64,000 bases of DNA from Flavobacterium sp. N502536 (GCF_025947345.1 NZ_CP110011.1:2666001-2730000); one strand, 5' to 3'. Counted from the stretch's first letter, positions 35,786-45,062 are shown. Numbers and translations: made by a program. Notes: generated by a model from the sequence alone, not told the origin.

Positions 35786-37195
35786 TTAAATATTATTGTT
35801 ATTTTGTTGTAAAATCTTTATATCCGAAATACGGTCTGCAAAGAAACTAATTTTTTCTGGATATTTCAAAATTAATATTTCATATGCTTGTATTGCTTTG
35901 GTGTATTTTTTTTGTTCCAAATATACTCTGGCTAAAGTTTCAGTCATTAAGTAGGAATTATCCTCTTTATTAGGGTCGGATACTACTGTTTGTGTTATTG
36001 CAGTCTGTTTGATCGGAGAGATTTTCGGATTGGTTTCGATGAATTTATCGATCAATTCCGCCTTTTTCTTTTTCTCATCGTCAATTGTTTCCGATTCAAC
36101 TGCTTTTTCAGACTGTTTTATTTCGGTTGAAGTTTCTTCAGTTCTGTCAATTGGTTCTGTTCGGGACAATTGCAGCCATTCCTGAAAAGAATGTTTCTCG
36201 TTTACCGAAAAATCTAAGGGCTGTCCTATTTCCAGGTTTTCTTCTGCCGTTTTTACACTTTCTGAAATTTCAATTTCTTTTGGTTCTTCGACTGCTTTAG
36301 GCTGTTCAGGAACAACGGTTGTTGCTTCTTTTATAGAATTTAAGATCGATTGCTCGATTGGATTCACTTTTACTTCCGCTACTTCCGCAATCTCTTCCTC
36401 TACTATTTCATCGAAAAAAGTAGGTGTTGGCTCTTTAACCGGAGGTAATGCAGCTTCTTCCGGAGCTAAATTTACTTCTGGCAGCTCCGTTTTGGCAGGT
36501 TCTTCCACAGTTATTGGAGCAGTTTCCTGAGGAGTGACAGAAACAGCTTGTTCGATAACAACTTCAGCTGGTTTTTCTTCTGCTTTTACAGGGGCTTCAA
36601 AAGTTACTGCTGCCACTTCTTTTACGGTATCAATAATAGATTGCTCGATAAATGGTTTAACCGGTTCTTCTGTTGTTTTTACAGGCTCTTCAAAAGTTAC
36701 TGCTGCCACTTCTTTTACGGCATCAATAATAGATTGCTCAATAAATGGTTTAACAGGTTCTTCGACTGTTTTTACAGGTTTTTCAAAAGTTACCGTTGTG
36801 GCTTCTTTTATAGAATCCAGTATAGATTGCTCGATTGGATCCACTCTGACCTCAGTTGCTTTTTTTACTTCTTCAAAGGAAACAATTTCACTGTCAAAAA
36901 CTTTAATTTCGAGTAGATCTCGCAGTTTTCGGTCGTAATAGTCACTCTGAATCGAAGTGAAAGTTTCAGAAGTAATAAAGTCAAATAAAACGGTACGATC
37001 CGTAGTATGTGCTGCCGTAACTTTTAGGGCATAATTATACTTAAAGCTGTTTTGATCGTAAAGCCCTTTCAAGCGCAATGCCCTTGCACTTTGAAAATAG
37101 GGAAATTCATTCAAAACACTTCCTAATGCCTCTGCCTGTTTCTCTGTGATAGTATCAGGTTTGTTCATTAAGTAGGTATAATCCGTTACATTCAT
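35786..37195 (-). CDS. Repeat-rich hypothetical protein with a TPR-like C-terminus
   Basis: The 469-residue protein has a helical start (about 1-100), a long acidic middle and a C-terminal part (about 410-460) with TPR-like helices (YLMTETLARVYLEQKKYTKAIQAYEIL). The middle holds three to four copies of a 31-residue unit of the form IEQSIID-VKEVAAVTFE-PVK, matched at DNA level by a 93-base period (36596, 36689, 36782). No signal peptide is seen. It sits between lptE and secG in an order often found in Flavobacteriaceae, so an envelope link is possible, but function is unknown. Confidence 0.8.
   Translation of the reverse strand: MNVTDYTYLMNKPDTITEKQAEALGSVLNEFPYFQSARALRLKGLYDQNSFKYNYALKVTAAHTTDRTVLFDFITSETFTSIQSDYYDRKLRDLLEIKVFDSEIVSFEEVKKATEVRVDPIEQSILDSIKEATTVTFEKPVKTVEEPVKPFIEQSIIDAVKEVAAVTFEEPVKTTEEPVKPFIEQSIIDTVKEVAAVTFEAPVKAEEKPAEVVIEQAVSVTPQETAPITVEEPAKTELPEVNLAPEEAALPPVKEPTPTFFDEIVEEEIAEVAEVKVNPIEQSILNSIKEATTVVPEQPKAVEEPKEIEISESVKTAEENLEIGQPLDFSVNEKHSFQEWLQLSRTEPIDRTEETSTEIKQSEKAVESETIDDEKKKKAELIDKFIETNPKISPIKQTAITQTVVSDPNKEDNSYLMTETLARVYLEQKKYTKAIQAYEILILKYPEKISFFADRISDIKILQQNNNNI
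36596..36875 (-). repeat. 93-base tandem repeat inside the repeat-rich protein
   Basis: The phrase TTCAAAAGTTAC recurs at 36596, 36689 and 36782, exactly 93 bases apart each time, giving about three in-frame units of 31 codons. The units differ by scattered changes, mostly silent or conservative. Length change by whole units would keep the frame. Confidence 0.85.
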
Positions 37196-37204
37196 TTATT
37201 CTTT

Positions 37205-37290
37205 GTGTTTAATCGGTTAACTGTTAATCGTTTTATTGGTTTTGCTGTTTAATCGATTAAACGGTAAAACGTTTTAACGATTCAACAAAT
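37205..37290. repeat. Octamer/palindrome repeats of GTTTAATC / GATTAAAC type
   Basis: A perfect 16-base palindrome, GTTTAATCGATTAAAC (37247-37262), is flanked by relatives such as GGTTAACTGTTAATCG and GTAAAACGTTTTAAC. It is the same word family as 6909-6940. It lies inside the lptE-secG gene string. Confidence 0.7.
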
Positions 37291-37297
37291 AAGCAAA

Positions 37298-37801
37298 CTA
37301 CCATTTTGCTAATGACTCATTGAAAATATCTTGTGTGATTCTTTCAAAAATAACCTGAATTGCGGTATTCAGAGTAGCTCCGGTAGGCAGTCCCTGTCCT
37401 TCGAAATCATAGTAGAATTCAAATGTTTTTTCGAAATCATCTTTTTCTTTCTTTTTGTTCGTAAACCTAACATTTACACGAACAGTCAAACGGTTTTGAG
37501 AAGCTCCCTGATTGGCAGTTGCCGTCATTGGAGTGGTTCTGTAATCTACAATTTCTCCTTCGTAAACTAAATCACCGCTATTGCTGACTAAGTTTAAATT
37601 GGTTTGATTTTGAATCAAATCCTGTAACGTCAAAGTAAAAGTTCGGTCAATTCCAGGTTCAATTAAATCAGCATTATTCTGAAAAAAGTTAACCTGAAAA
37701 GTTTTGGCATCGATGTTTCCTGTTCCGGTAAAGTTGTAAACCGAACAACCGCTTAGAAGGAACAAGCTCATTAAGGCTAGTAAAGAATATATTTTTTTCA
37801 T
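37298..37801 (-). CDS. lptE: LptE-like outer membrane lipoprotein
   Basis: LptE helps LptD insert lipopolysaccharide into the outer membrane. From the ATG at 37801 the protein is 167 residues and begins MKKIYSLLALMSLFLLSGCSVYNF, a clear lipoprotein signal with lipobox LSGC. I reject the longer start at 37840 because it adds 13 residues before the signal peptide and runs into an intergenic repeat. The mature part (NFTGTGNIDAKTFQVNFFQN, then TFTLTLQDLI) fits the Bacteroidota LptE family. It lies downstream of a sigma-54 activator gene in the same direction. Confidence 0.88.
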   Translation of the reverse strand: MKKIYSLLALMSLFLLSGCSVYNFTGTGNIDAKTFQVNFFQNNADLIEPGIDRTFTLTLQDLIQNQTNLNLVSNSGDLVYEGEIVDYRTTPMTATANQGASQNRLTVRVNVRFTNKKKEKDDFEKTFEFYYDFEGQGLPTGATLNTAIQVIFERITQDIFNESLAKW

Positions 37802-37821
37802 AATATCAATTGGGGTAAAAT

Positions 37822-37998
37822 CCAATGTTTTAAATTCCAAATCTCAAATTCCAAATTCCAATTTTGGGGAAACTCTATTTTTTTTCAAATATAACAATTT
37901 GAATTTGGCGCTAGCGAACTGGCGGAGCAATTTGGGATTTATTTATTTAGATTTAACGTTCAAACTTGGAATTTGGGCGTTGGAATTTGAAACTTGTT
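37822..37998. repeat. Intergenic AAATTCC / GGAATTT repeat
   Basis: Heptamers AAATTCC and AAATCTC are followed after about 60 bases by GAATTTGG, GGGATTT and GGAATTTGGGCGTTGGAATTT in inverse order, able to form a large stem-loop. The unit is in a same-direction gene string (sigma-54 activator to lptE), as is the copy in the dcw cluster. Confidence 0.75.
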
Positions 37999-38002
37999 TT
38001 TT

Positions 38003-39256
38003 TTATAAATCGAATTGTTTAATTTTTCTGTACAAAGTTCGTTCCGAAATTCCCAGTTCATCTGCTGCTGCTTTTCGTTTTCCTTTGTTTTTTTCTAATG
38101 ACTTTTTGATCATTTCGATTTCTTTCTGTTCCAAACGCAAAACCTCTTCTTCTTCGATGGTTTCTGCAAACAAATAATTGTCATCCTGCATCTGATAATT
38201 CTCTTCGCGGGCAGTAGGCGTCATTACAGCGGTTCTTGGTTCTTCTTCAAAATCAATTTCGCTTTCGTTTTCCTGAGAACCGTATATTTTCTGAATTAAA
38301 TTCGGATTGATATCCTGCACTTTTGTGCCGTTTTTCATTAATTCTAAGGTGAGTTTCTTCAAATCGTTCAGGTCGCTTTTCATATCAAAAAGCACCTTGT
38401 ACAAGATGTCTCTTTCGGTACTGAAATCACTTTCTTTTTTATTGTCGTTAATAACAGAAGGCAAGTTGCTTCCTTCGGTTGGTAAATACGACTGTAAAGT
38501 AGCTAATGAAATATCGCGATTGGTTTCCAGAACCGAAATCTGTTCGGCCACGTTTCGTAATTGACGAATGTTTCCGTTCCATCTGAATTTTTGAAGAAGC
38601 TGTACTGCATCATCGTCTAATTTTAACGGTGGCATTTTGTATTTGTGCGCAAAGTCGGCAACAAATTTTCGAAACAATAAATGGATGTCGTCGTTTCTTT
38701 CGCGCAATGGAGGTAGCGTAATTTCGACAGTCGTCAAACGATAATACAAATCTTCACGGAACTTTCCTTTTTCGATTGCATTAAACAGGTTGACATTTGT
38801 AGCGGCTACAATTCGCACATTGGTTTTCTGAACCTGCGAAGAACCTACTTTGATAAATTCACCATTTTCAAGCACACGAAGCAAACGAACCTGAGTTGTT
38901 AAAGGTAATTCTCCAACTTCATCAAGGAAAATCGTTCCGCCATCGGCTACTTCAAAATAACCTTCACGCGTACTTGTAGCACCTGTAAAAGCTCCTTTTT
39001 CGTGACCAAAAAGCTCACTGTCGATAGTTCCTTCCGGAATAGCTCCACAGTTTACCGCAATATATTTTCCATGTTTTCTGTGTGAAAGCGAATGGATGAT
39101 TCTTGGAATATTTTCTTTACCTACACCACTTTCCCCGGTTACCATTACCGAAATATCAGTAGGCGCAACCTGAATGGCTTTTTCAATAGCGCGATTTAGT
39201 TTAGGATCGTTTCCGATAATCTCAAATCGCTGTTTTATTGCTTGAACTGTTTCCAT
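38003..39256 (-). CDS. Sigma-54-dependent transcriptional activator without receiver domain
   Basis: The 417-residue protein starts directly with the AAA+ domain: Walker A GESGVGKE (41-48), the sigma-54 contact loop GAFTGA (88-93), the Walker B region TIFLDEVGEL, and arginine-finger part. A linker of about 100 residues follows and the C-terminus is a Fis-type helix-turn-helix (GKRKAAADELGISERTLYRK). There is no N-terminal sensory domain, so control must come from its level or from a partner. It lies between miaB and lptE in a string known in Flavobacteriaceae; its target genes cannot be read from the sequence. Confidence 0.93.
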   Translation of the reverse strand: METVQAIKQRFEIIGNDPKLNRAIEKAIQVAPTDISVMVTGESGVGKENIPRIIHSLSHRKHGKYIAVNCGAIPEGTIDSELFGHEKGAFTGATSTREGYFEVADGGTIFLDEVGELPLTTQVRLLRVLENGEFIKVGSSQVQKTNVRIVAATNVNLFNAIEKGKFREDLYYRLTTVEITLPPLRERNDDIHLLFRKFVADFAHKYKMPPLKLDDDAVQLLQKFRWNGNIRQLRNVAEQISVLETNRDISLATLQSYLPTEGSNLPSVINDNKKESDFSTERDILYKVLFDMKSDLNDLKKLTLELMKNGTKVQDINPNLIQKIYGSQENESEIDFEEEPRTAVMTPTAREENYQMQDDNYLFAETIEEEEVLRLEQKEIEMIKKSLEKNKGKRKAAADELGISERTLYRKIKQFDL

Positions 39257-39267
39257 GTATGTTTTTG

Positions 39268-39346
39268 TTTCAAGTTTTGTTTGTTTCAGGTTTCAAGTTT
39301 CAAGTTACGCAAAGAACCTGAAACTTGAAACCTGAAACCTGAAATA
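39268..39346. repeat. Heptamer repeat of GTTTCAG / CTGAAAC type
   Basis: GTTTCAG, GTTTCAA, GTTTCAA units and the inverse CTGAAAC, TTGAAAC, CTGAAAC, CTGAAAT make a strong hairpin between miaB and the sigma-54 activator. It is built from the same words as 13463-13540 between murD and ftsW, 26 kb away. Confidence 0.75.
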
Positions 39347-39352
39347 ACTTTT

Positions 39353-40798
39353 TTAATTCATTTCAGAATATCCAACAGCTTTTCCTTTTAATGTTCCTGA
39401 TGTACAGCTTTCGATTTTGACATTTACAAAGTCTCCAATCTTGTAATTTTCTTTAGGGAAAACCACTGTAATGCTTTGTGAGTTTCTTCCTGAGAATTCT
39501 TCCGTTGATTTTTTAGAGACTTTCTCGACTAAAACTTCAACCGTTTGTCCTACGAATTCCTCACTGCGGAACCAGGCATGTTTTTGTTGTAAATCGACAA
39601 TTTCCTGTAATCTTCTGGCTTTGGTTTCTTCTGCAACATCATCTTCCATTTTTCTTCCGGCCAAAGTTCCCGGACGCTCAGAGTAGGAGTACATATAACC
39701 GAAATTATACTTCACATATTCCATTAAACTCATAGTGTCCTGGTGATCTTGTTCGGTTTCTGTAGGGAAACCGGCGATCATATCCTGCGAAATCGATGCG
39801 TTCGGAATGATAGCTCTGATTTTATCAATCAAAGTCATGTATTCTTCACGAGTGTGCAAACGATTCATTTCTTTTAAAATTCTGTTACTTCCCGACTGAA
39901 CCGGTAAGTGAATGTGTTTGCAAATATTAGGGTGTTTTGCAATAACGTGCAATACACTTTCGTGCATGTCCTGCGGATTAGAGGTCGAAAATCGGATGCG
40001 CATTTTTGGGAAACCAACGGCTACCATCTCCAGTAATTGATCGAAATCAACTGCTGTTGCTTTTTGCATTTCGGAGGCATTTACGAAGTCCTTCTTTAAT
40101 CCGCCGCCGTACCAAAGGTAACTGTCGACATTTTGCCCTAACAGCGTAATTTCTTTAAAGCCTTTGTCCCATAAATCCTGAATTTCATTCATGATACTCT
40201 GAGGTTCACGGCTGCGCTCACGTCCACGTGTAAAAGGCACAACGCAAAACGTACACATATTATCACAGCCACGGGTAATAGAAACCAGGGCAGTAATACC
40301 GTTACTCATCAAACGAACGGGTGAAATGTCTCCGTAAGTTTCTTCTTTTGATAAAATGACATTGATGGCGTCGCGTCCTTCTTCAACTTCTGCTAATAAA
40401 TTCGGCAGATCCTTGTAAGCATCAGGTCCAACAACAAGATCGACTATCTTCTCTTCTTCTAAAAACTGACTTTTTAAACGTTCGGCCATACAGCCCAAAA
40501 CGCCTACTTTCATTTTCGGATTGATGCGTTTTACAGCATTGTATTTTTCCAGACGTTTGCGAATAGTCTGTTCGGCCTTATCCCGAATCGAACAGGTATT
40601 TACCAGAACTAAATCGGCGTCTTCAAGAGTTTGTGTAGTATTAAAACCGTTTTCAGATAAAATGGAAGCTACAATTTCACTGTCCGAAAAATTCATCGCA
40701 CAACCGTAACTTTCAATAAAAAGTTTTTTAGTATTCTCAGGTTTATTTTCCAAAACGAGGCTTTCACCTTGTTTGCTTTCCTCAATAATCTTTTCCAT
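39353..40798 (-). CDS. miaB: tRNA-2-methylthio-N6-isopentenyladenosine synthase MiaB
   Basis: MiaB is a radical-SAM methylthiotransferase that modifies A37 of tRNAs. The 481-residue protein has the N-terminal iron-sulfur cysteines C33, C69 and C103, the radical-SAM CxxxCxxC at C178/C182/C185 (GCDNMCTFC) and a C-terminal TRAM domain. The typical FYSYSERPGT-like segment appears as MYSYSERPGTLA. The start is ATG at 40798. Confidence 0.96.
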   Translation of the reverse strand: MEKIIEESKQGESLVLENKPENTKKLFIESYGCAMNFSDSEIVASILSENGFNTTQTLEDADLVLVNTCSIRDKAEQTIRKRLEKYNAVKRINPKMKVGVLGCMAERLKSQFLEEEKIVDLVVGPDAYKDLPNLLAEVEEGRDAINVILSKEETYGDISPVRLMSNGITALVSITRGCDNMCTFCVVPFTRGRERSREPQSIMNEIQDLWDKGFKEITLLGQNVDSYLWYGGGLKKDFVNASEMQKATAVDFDQLLEMVAVGFPKMRIRFSTSNPQDMHESVLHVIAKHPNICKHIHLPVQSGSNRILKEMNRLHTREEYMTLIDKIRAIIPNASISQDMIAGFPTETEQDHQDTMSLMEYVKYNFGYMYSYSERPGTLAGRKMEDDVAEETKARRLQEIVDLQQKHAWFRSEEFVGQTVEVLVEKVSKKSTEEFSGRNSQSITVVFPKENYKIGDFVNVKIESCTSGTLKGKAVGYSEMN

Positions 40799-40879
40799 TG
40801 TATAATTTCAAAGTGCAAAGATAAGGGAAATGCCGTGAATCTGACAAGATGGCAGAGAAAAGATTTTAGATTTATGATT

Positions 40880-40965
40880 TTGTAATCTGTGAGCTGTGAT
40901 CTGTGATCTGTGAGATGTGAGATGTGATCAACAATTAACAATCAACAATCAGCATCTGCAATCCA
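40880..40965. repeat. Heptamer repeats of TGTGAGA and ACAATCA type
   Basis: TGTGAGC, TGTGATC, TGTGATC, TGTGAGA, TGTGAGA, TGTGATC follow without gap and are succeeded by ACAATTA, ACAATCA, ACAATCA. Both runs step by seven bases. The region lies between divergent miaB and topA, so it is not a terminator, and it may sit in the miaB leader. The remaining 140 bases of the 310-base gap hold the topA promoter. Confidence 0.75.
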
Positions 40966-41083
40966 AAAAGTTATACCTATATATGTATAAAGTGAGAATA
41001 CAGATAAATCTGCAATTTTAGGAAACATAATACTAAAATAACTCAAAAATGAGTTCGCGGAGTAGATATTTAAAAAAAATAGA

Positions 41084-41091
41084 TACTTTTG
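41084..41091 (+). promoter_or_regulatory. Putative -7 element of topA
   Basis: TACTTTTG is an exact TAnnTTTG match 19 bases before the ATG of topA. Confidence 0.5.
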
Positions 41092-41109
41092 TTGCAGAAA
41101 AATAGAGCA

Positions 41110-43644
41110 ATGGCAAAGAATTTAGTAATAGTGGAGTCACCTGCAAAGGCGAAAACGATAGAGAAATTTTTGGGAAGTGATTTTCAGGTAGAGTCAAGTT
41201 ATGGGCACATAGCCGACTTACCATCAAAGGAAATAGGAGTGGATGTTGAGAATGGTTTTAAGCCTAAATATGAAGTTTCTCCGGATAAAAAAGCCCTGGT
41301 AAGTAAGCTGAAAACACTATCTAAGAATGCCGAAATGGTTTGGTTAGCGAGCGATGAGGACCGCGAGGGGGAGGCTATTTCATGGCACCTGGCGGAAGAA
41401 TTGAAACTGGATACCAAAAAAACCAAAAGAATCGTTTTTCACGAAATTACAAAGACTGCAATTCTTAAAGCAATCGACAATCCAAGAGAAATTGATTACA
41501 ATCTGGTAAACGCACAACAGGCACGTCGTGTTTTGGATCGTTTGGTAGGTTACGAATTGTCTCCGGTACTATGGAGAAAAATTAAAGGAGGTTTATCTGC
41601 AGGACGTGTACAGTCGGTTTCTGTGCGTTTGATTGTAGAGCGTGAACGTGAAATTCAAAATTTTAATGCAGTTGCAACGTATTCTATCGTTGCAGAATTT
41701 GTAAACGAGGCAGGTAAAGCTTTTAAAGCAAAATTGCCAAAGAACTTCAATACTAAAAAAGAAGCCGAAGATTTTTTAAATAAAAACATCGGATCTCAAT
41801 ATCAGGTAGCCGATTTAGAAACTAAACCTACCAAAAAATCACCAACAGCACCTTTTACAACTTCAACGCTACAACAGGAAGCGGCAAGAAAATTGTATTT
41901 GCCGGTTGGAATCACCATGCAATTAGCACAGCGTTTGTACGAGGCCGGATTGATTACTTATATGAGAACGGATAGTGTGAACCTTTCAGCTGAGGCGATG
42001 AGTGCGGCTGAGGCTGAAATCATAAAATCATACGGAAAAGAGTTTTCTAAGCCGAGAACCTTTGCCAACAAAAACAAAGGAGCGCAGGAAGCACACGAGG
42101 CTATTCGTCCTACAGACATGTCGCGTCATACCGTGAACATCGATCGCGATCAGGCCCGTTTGTATGATTTGATCTGGAAAAGAACCCTGGCTTCACAAAT
42201 GAGTGATGCACAATTGGAAAGAACAAACGTAAAAATCGAAGCGAACAATCACGATGAGATTTTTACAGCGTCAGGAGAAGTTTTACTTTTTGAAGGATTC
42301 TTAAAAGTGTACTTAGAAGGACATGATGATGATGAGGAAGAACAGGAAGGAATGTTGCCAGCCTTAAAAGTAAACGAAAAATTAGCCAACAACTATATTA
42401 CAGCAACCGAAAGATATTCAAGACCTCCGGCACGTTATACGGAAGCTTCGCTGGTAAAAAAATTAGAGGAATTAGGAATTGGACGTCCGTCAACCTATGC
42501 ACCAACGATTTCTACCATCATCAACAGAAATTATGTTGAAAAGGGAACTCTGGAAGGGCAGGAGCGTAATTATACTCAGCTGACGTTGCAAAATAGTAAA
42601 GTTGGAGAGAAACTGTTAAAAGAAAACACAGGTTCAGATAAAGGTAAATTAGTGCCTACAGATATCGGAACGATTGTTACTGATTTCCTGGTGAAGAACT
42701 TCGGAAACATTCTGGATTATAATTTTACAGCAAAAGTAGAACAGGATTTTGATGAAATTGCTGAAGGAAATATCGACTGGGCAACCATGATGCAGGAGTT
42801 CTACAATAAATTCCATCCCAATGTAAAAGAAGTTGAGGCGAATGCTGAACGTGAAAGCGGGGAGAGAATTTTAGGGAAAGATGCTGACGGAAGACAGGTT
42901 TCTGTTCGTTTAGGAAAATTTGGTCCAATGGCTCAGATTGGAGAAGCGGATGATGAAGATAAAAAGTTTGCCAGTTTAATGTCAGATCAGAATATTGGAA
43001 GTATTACACTGGAAGATGCTTTGAATTTGTTTTTACTTCCTAAAAGTTTAGGGGAATATAAAGGAGAAGAGGTTGAAGTAAATAACGGTCGTTATGGTCC
43101 TTATGTACGTCATGGCAGTGTTTTTATTTCATTACCAAGAGGAGAAGATCCTTTGAGTCTTTCTAAGGAAAGAGCTCAGGAACTGATTGACGAAAAAGCA
43201 CTTGCTGATGCACCAATTGCGGTGTATAAAGGAGAGTCGGTTCAAAAAGGAGTGGGTCGTTTTGGTCCGTTTATCAAATGGAACGGTCTTTTTGTGAACG
43301 TGAGCAAGAAATATAATTTTGATAATTTATCTCAGGCAGATGTTGAAGAATTGATTGAAGATAAATTGCAAAAGAATATCGATAAAGTGCTTCACAATTG
43401 GGAAGAAGAAGGTATTTTGGTTGAAAAAGCCCGTTGGGGTCGCTCTGTGATTACCAAAGGGAAAATCAAAATTGAACTAAGTAAAGATGTTGATGCTACA
43501 AAATTAACCTTGGCTGAAGTTCAGGAAATGATTGCCAAAAAAACACCGGCTAAAAAGACTCCGGCTAAGAAAACCGCAACTGCAAAGAAAACAACAACCG
43601 CAAAGAAAGCTCCGGCTAAAAAACCAGCTGCAAAAAAGAAATAA
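41110..43644 (+). CDS. topA: DNA topoisomerase I
   Basis: This type IA topoisomerase relaxes negative supercoils. The start at 41110 (MAKNLVIVESPAKAKTIEKF) is chosen over an upstream TTG because the TOPRIM domain begins there and the promoter match overlaps the TTG. The TOPRIM acid cluster is SDEDREGEA, and the active-site tyrosine is Y284 in LITYMRTDSVN. C-terminal repeats (about 590-810) of the type GRYGPYVRHG and GRFGPFIKW replace the zinc ribbons of E. coli TopA, and a Lys/Ala-rich tail (KKTPAKKTATAKK-like) ends the 844-residue protein, as in many Bacteroidota. Confidence 0.95.
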   Translation: MAKNLVIVESPAKAKTIEKFLGSDFQVESSYGHIADLPSKEIGVDVENGFKPKYEVSPDKKALVSKLKTLSKNAEMVWLASDEDREGEAISWHLAEELKLDTKKTKRIVFHEITKTAILKAIDNPREIDYNLVNAQQARRVLDRLVGYELSPVLWRKIKGGLSAGRVQSVSVRLIVEREREIQNFNAVATYSIVAEFVNEAGKAFKAKLPKNFNTKKEAEDFLNKNIGSQYQVADLETKPTKKSPTAPFTTSTLQQEAARKLYLPVGITMQLAQRLYEAGLITYMRTDSVNLSAEAMSAAEAEIIKSYGKEFSKPRTFANKNKGAQEAHEAIRPTDMSRHTVNIDRDQARLYDLIWKRTLASQMSDAQLERTNVKIEANNHDEIFTASGEVLLFEGFLKVYLEGHDDDEEEQEGMLPALKVNEKLANNYITATERYSRPPARYTEASLVKKLEELGIGRPSTYAPTISTIINRNYVEKGTLEGQERNYTQLTLQNSKVGEKLLKENTGSDKGKLVPTDIGTIVTDFLVKNFGNILDYNFTAKVEQDFDEIAEGNIDWATMMQEFYNKFHPNVKEVEANAERESGERILGKDADGRQVSVRLGKFGPMAQIGEADDEDKKFASLMSDQNIGSITLEDALNLFLLPKSLGEYKGEEVEVNNGRYGPYVRHGSVFISLPRGEDPLSLSKERAQELIDEKALADAPIAVYKGESVQKGVGRFGPFIKWNGLFVNVSKKYNFDNLSQADVEELIEDKLQKNIDKVLHNWEEEGILVEKARWGRSVITKGKIKIELSKDVDATKLTLAEVQEMIAKKTPAKKTPAKKTATAKKTTTAKKAPAKKPAAKKK

Positions 43645-43647
43645 AAA

Positions 43648-44799
43648 ATGGAATTTGATTTTCTAGAACCAGTTAACGAAGGAATTTTAAAATTTATTAA
43701 TTCGTTGTCTTCACAAGAGCTGGGTAGTAAAATAGTTTTACACACTCAGGATCAGTTTCCGGATATTAGCAAAATAACCATTGCCGTTATTGGAGTTTTG
43801 GAAGATCGCCGTAATAACGATGCTGTGAATGTGGTCAATCTAAACGCGGTTCGTAAAAGACTTTACAGCATGTTTCCGGGTAACTGGGATGCTTCGATTG
43901 CAGATTTAGGAGATATTCTGGCAGGTGATTCTGTAACGGATACTTATTTTGCTTTAAAAAAGGTGACTTCTGCCTTGATTAAAAATAAAGTGATTCCTAT
44001 AGTTATTGGAGGTTCACAGGATTTGACCTATGCTTTGTATCGTGCCTATGACGATTTGGAGCAAATGGTAAACATGGTTGCGGTAGATAATAAGTTTGAT
44101 TTTGGTAAAGAGAATGAAACGGTTTCGGCCAATTCGTATTTGACTCAAATTATTATTGACGAACCTAATAATCTTTTTAACTACTGTAATATAGGGTATC
44201 AAACCTATTACAATTCACAGGAAGAAATCGATCTGATTGAAAAGCTGTTCTTTGATGCATATCGTTTGGGCGAAATTTCAAATAATATTGCCTTGGCAGA
44301 GCCTGTTTTCAGGGATGCTGATTTAGTTAGTATTGATTTGAATTCGGTAAAATCATCGGCTTCAGGAAACATGATTTCATTTGAACCAAACGGTTTCAAT
44401 GGAAAAGAAATATGTTCGTTAGCCCGATATGCGGGAATTAGTGATAAAGTTTCCTGTTTTGGAATTTTTAACCATAATAGTACAAGCCCGGAGGCGGCTA
44501 TTATTGCACAAATCGTGTGGTATTTTATCGAAGGATATCACTATCGTTCTAAAGAATATCCATTTGGTAGTAGAGCAACGTACTTAAAATATATTGTTCC
44601 TTTGGAAGACGAAGAATTGATTTTTTATAAAAGTGATAAGACCGATCGTTGGTGGATCGAAATCCCGTTCGAATCGAACGGTCACAATAAATTAAAACGA
44701 AATACGTTATTACCGTGTTCATACGATGAGTATTTATCTGCTTGTAATCAGGAATTGCCTGAAAGATGGTGGAAAGCGCAACGAAAAAATGCTTTATAA
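43648..44799 (+). CDS. Arginase-fold protein with degenerate metal site
   Basis: The 383-residue protein follows topA by three bases. It keeps the arginase/formiminoglutamase fold landmarks but not the manganese ligands: the usual GGDHS is GGSQD, DAHxD is DNKFD and the SxDxDxxDP segment is SIDLNSVKS, so two histidines and one aspartate are gone. Proteins like this are often named formimidoylglutamase; catalysis looks unlikely here. A C-terminal ~70 residues (FGSRATYLKYIVPLEDEELIFYK onward) extend beyond the fold. Its place just before gldK hints at an envelope or secretion link. Confidence 0.82.
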   Translation: MEFDFLEPVNEGILKFINSLSSQELGSKIVLHTQDQFPDISKITIAVIGVLEDRRNNDAVNVVNLNAVRKRLYSMFPGNWDASIADLGDILAGDSVTDTYFALKKVTSALIKNKVIPIVIGGSQDLTYALYRAYDDLEQMVNMVAVDNKFDFGKENETVSANSYLTQIIIDEPNNLFNYCNIGYQTYYNSQEEIDLIEKLFFDAYRLGEISNNIALAEPVFRDADLVSIDLNSVKSSASGNMISFEPNGFNGKEICSLARYAGISDKVSCFGIFNHNSTSPEAAIIAQIVWYFIEGYHYRSKEYPFGSRATYLKYIVPLEDEELIFYKSDKTDRWWIEIPFESNGHNKLKRNTLLPCSYDEYLSACNQELPERWWKAQRKNAL

Positions 44800-44994
44800 A
44801 ATGAAATTTCAACAGAAATCTTAATTTTTTAGCATATTAAAAATACCGTTAAGTAGTATTAGTAGGAAAATAAATATTAAGTTTTATAAATTGCGTTTTA
44901 CGTCGATTTTTTGCGCTAGTTTATCGATGAAATATTTTTTTTTTATTTTATTTAACATTATTTTTGACCAATAAAATAAATTTCGCAACTAGTA

Positions 44995-45025
44995 TTGTTT
45001 TTTAGATAAATAATAAATACGTTTA
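44995..45025 (+). promoter_or_regulatory. Candidate promoter for gldKLMN
   Basis: TTG at 44995-44997 is followed after 20 bases by TACGTTTA (45018-45025), a seven-of-eight match to TAnnTTTG, 37 bases before gldK. The gap 44800-45062 has no gene, no hairpin of note and no other clear signal. Confidence 0.35.
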
Positions 45026-45062
45026 CGGACTTATAATAATGAATAGATAATCCCAAATTTAT

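Noticed and set aside
36534..36938. Plus-strand ORFs of 122-134 codons opposite the repeat-rich protein
   Set aside because: They are the complement of the 93-base repeats and are Ser/Thr/Phe-rich by reflection of the real gene; no start signals.
37802..37840. Longer start of lptE at 37840
   Set aside because: It would add 13 residues before a standard lipoprotein signal peptide and is made of intergenic repeat sequence.
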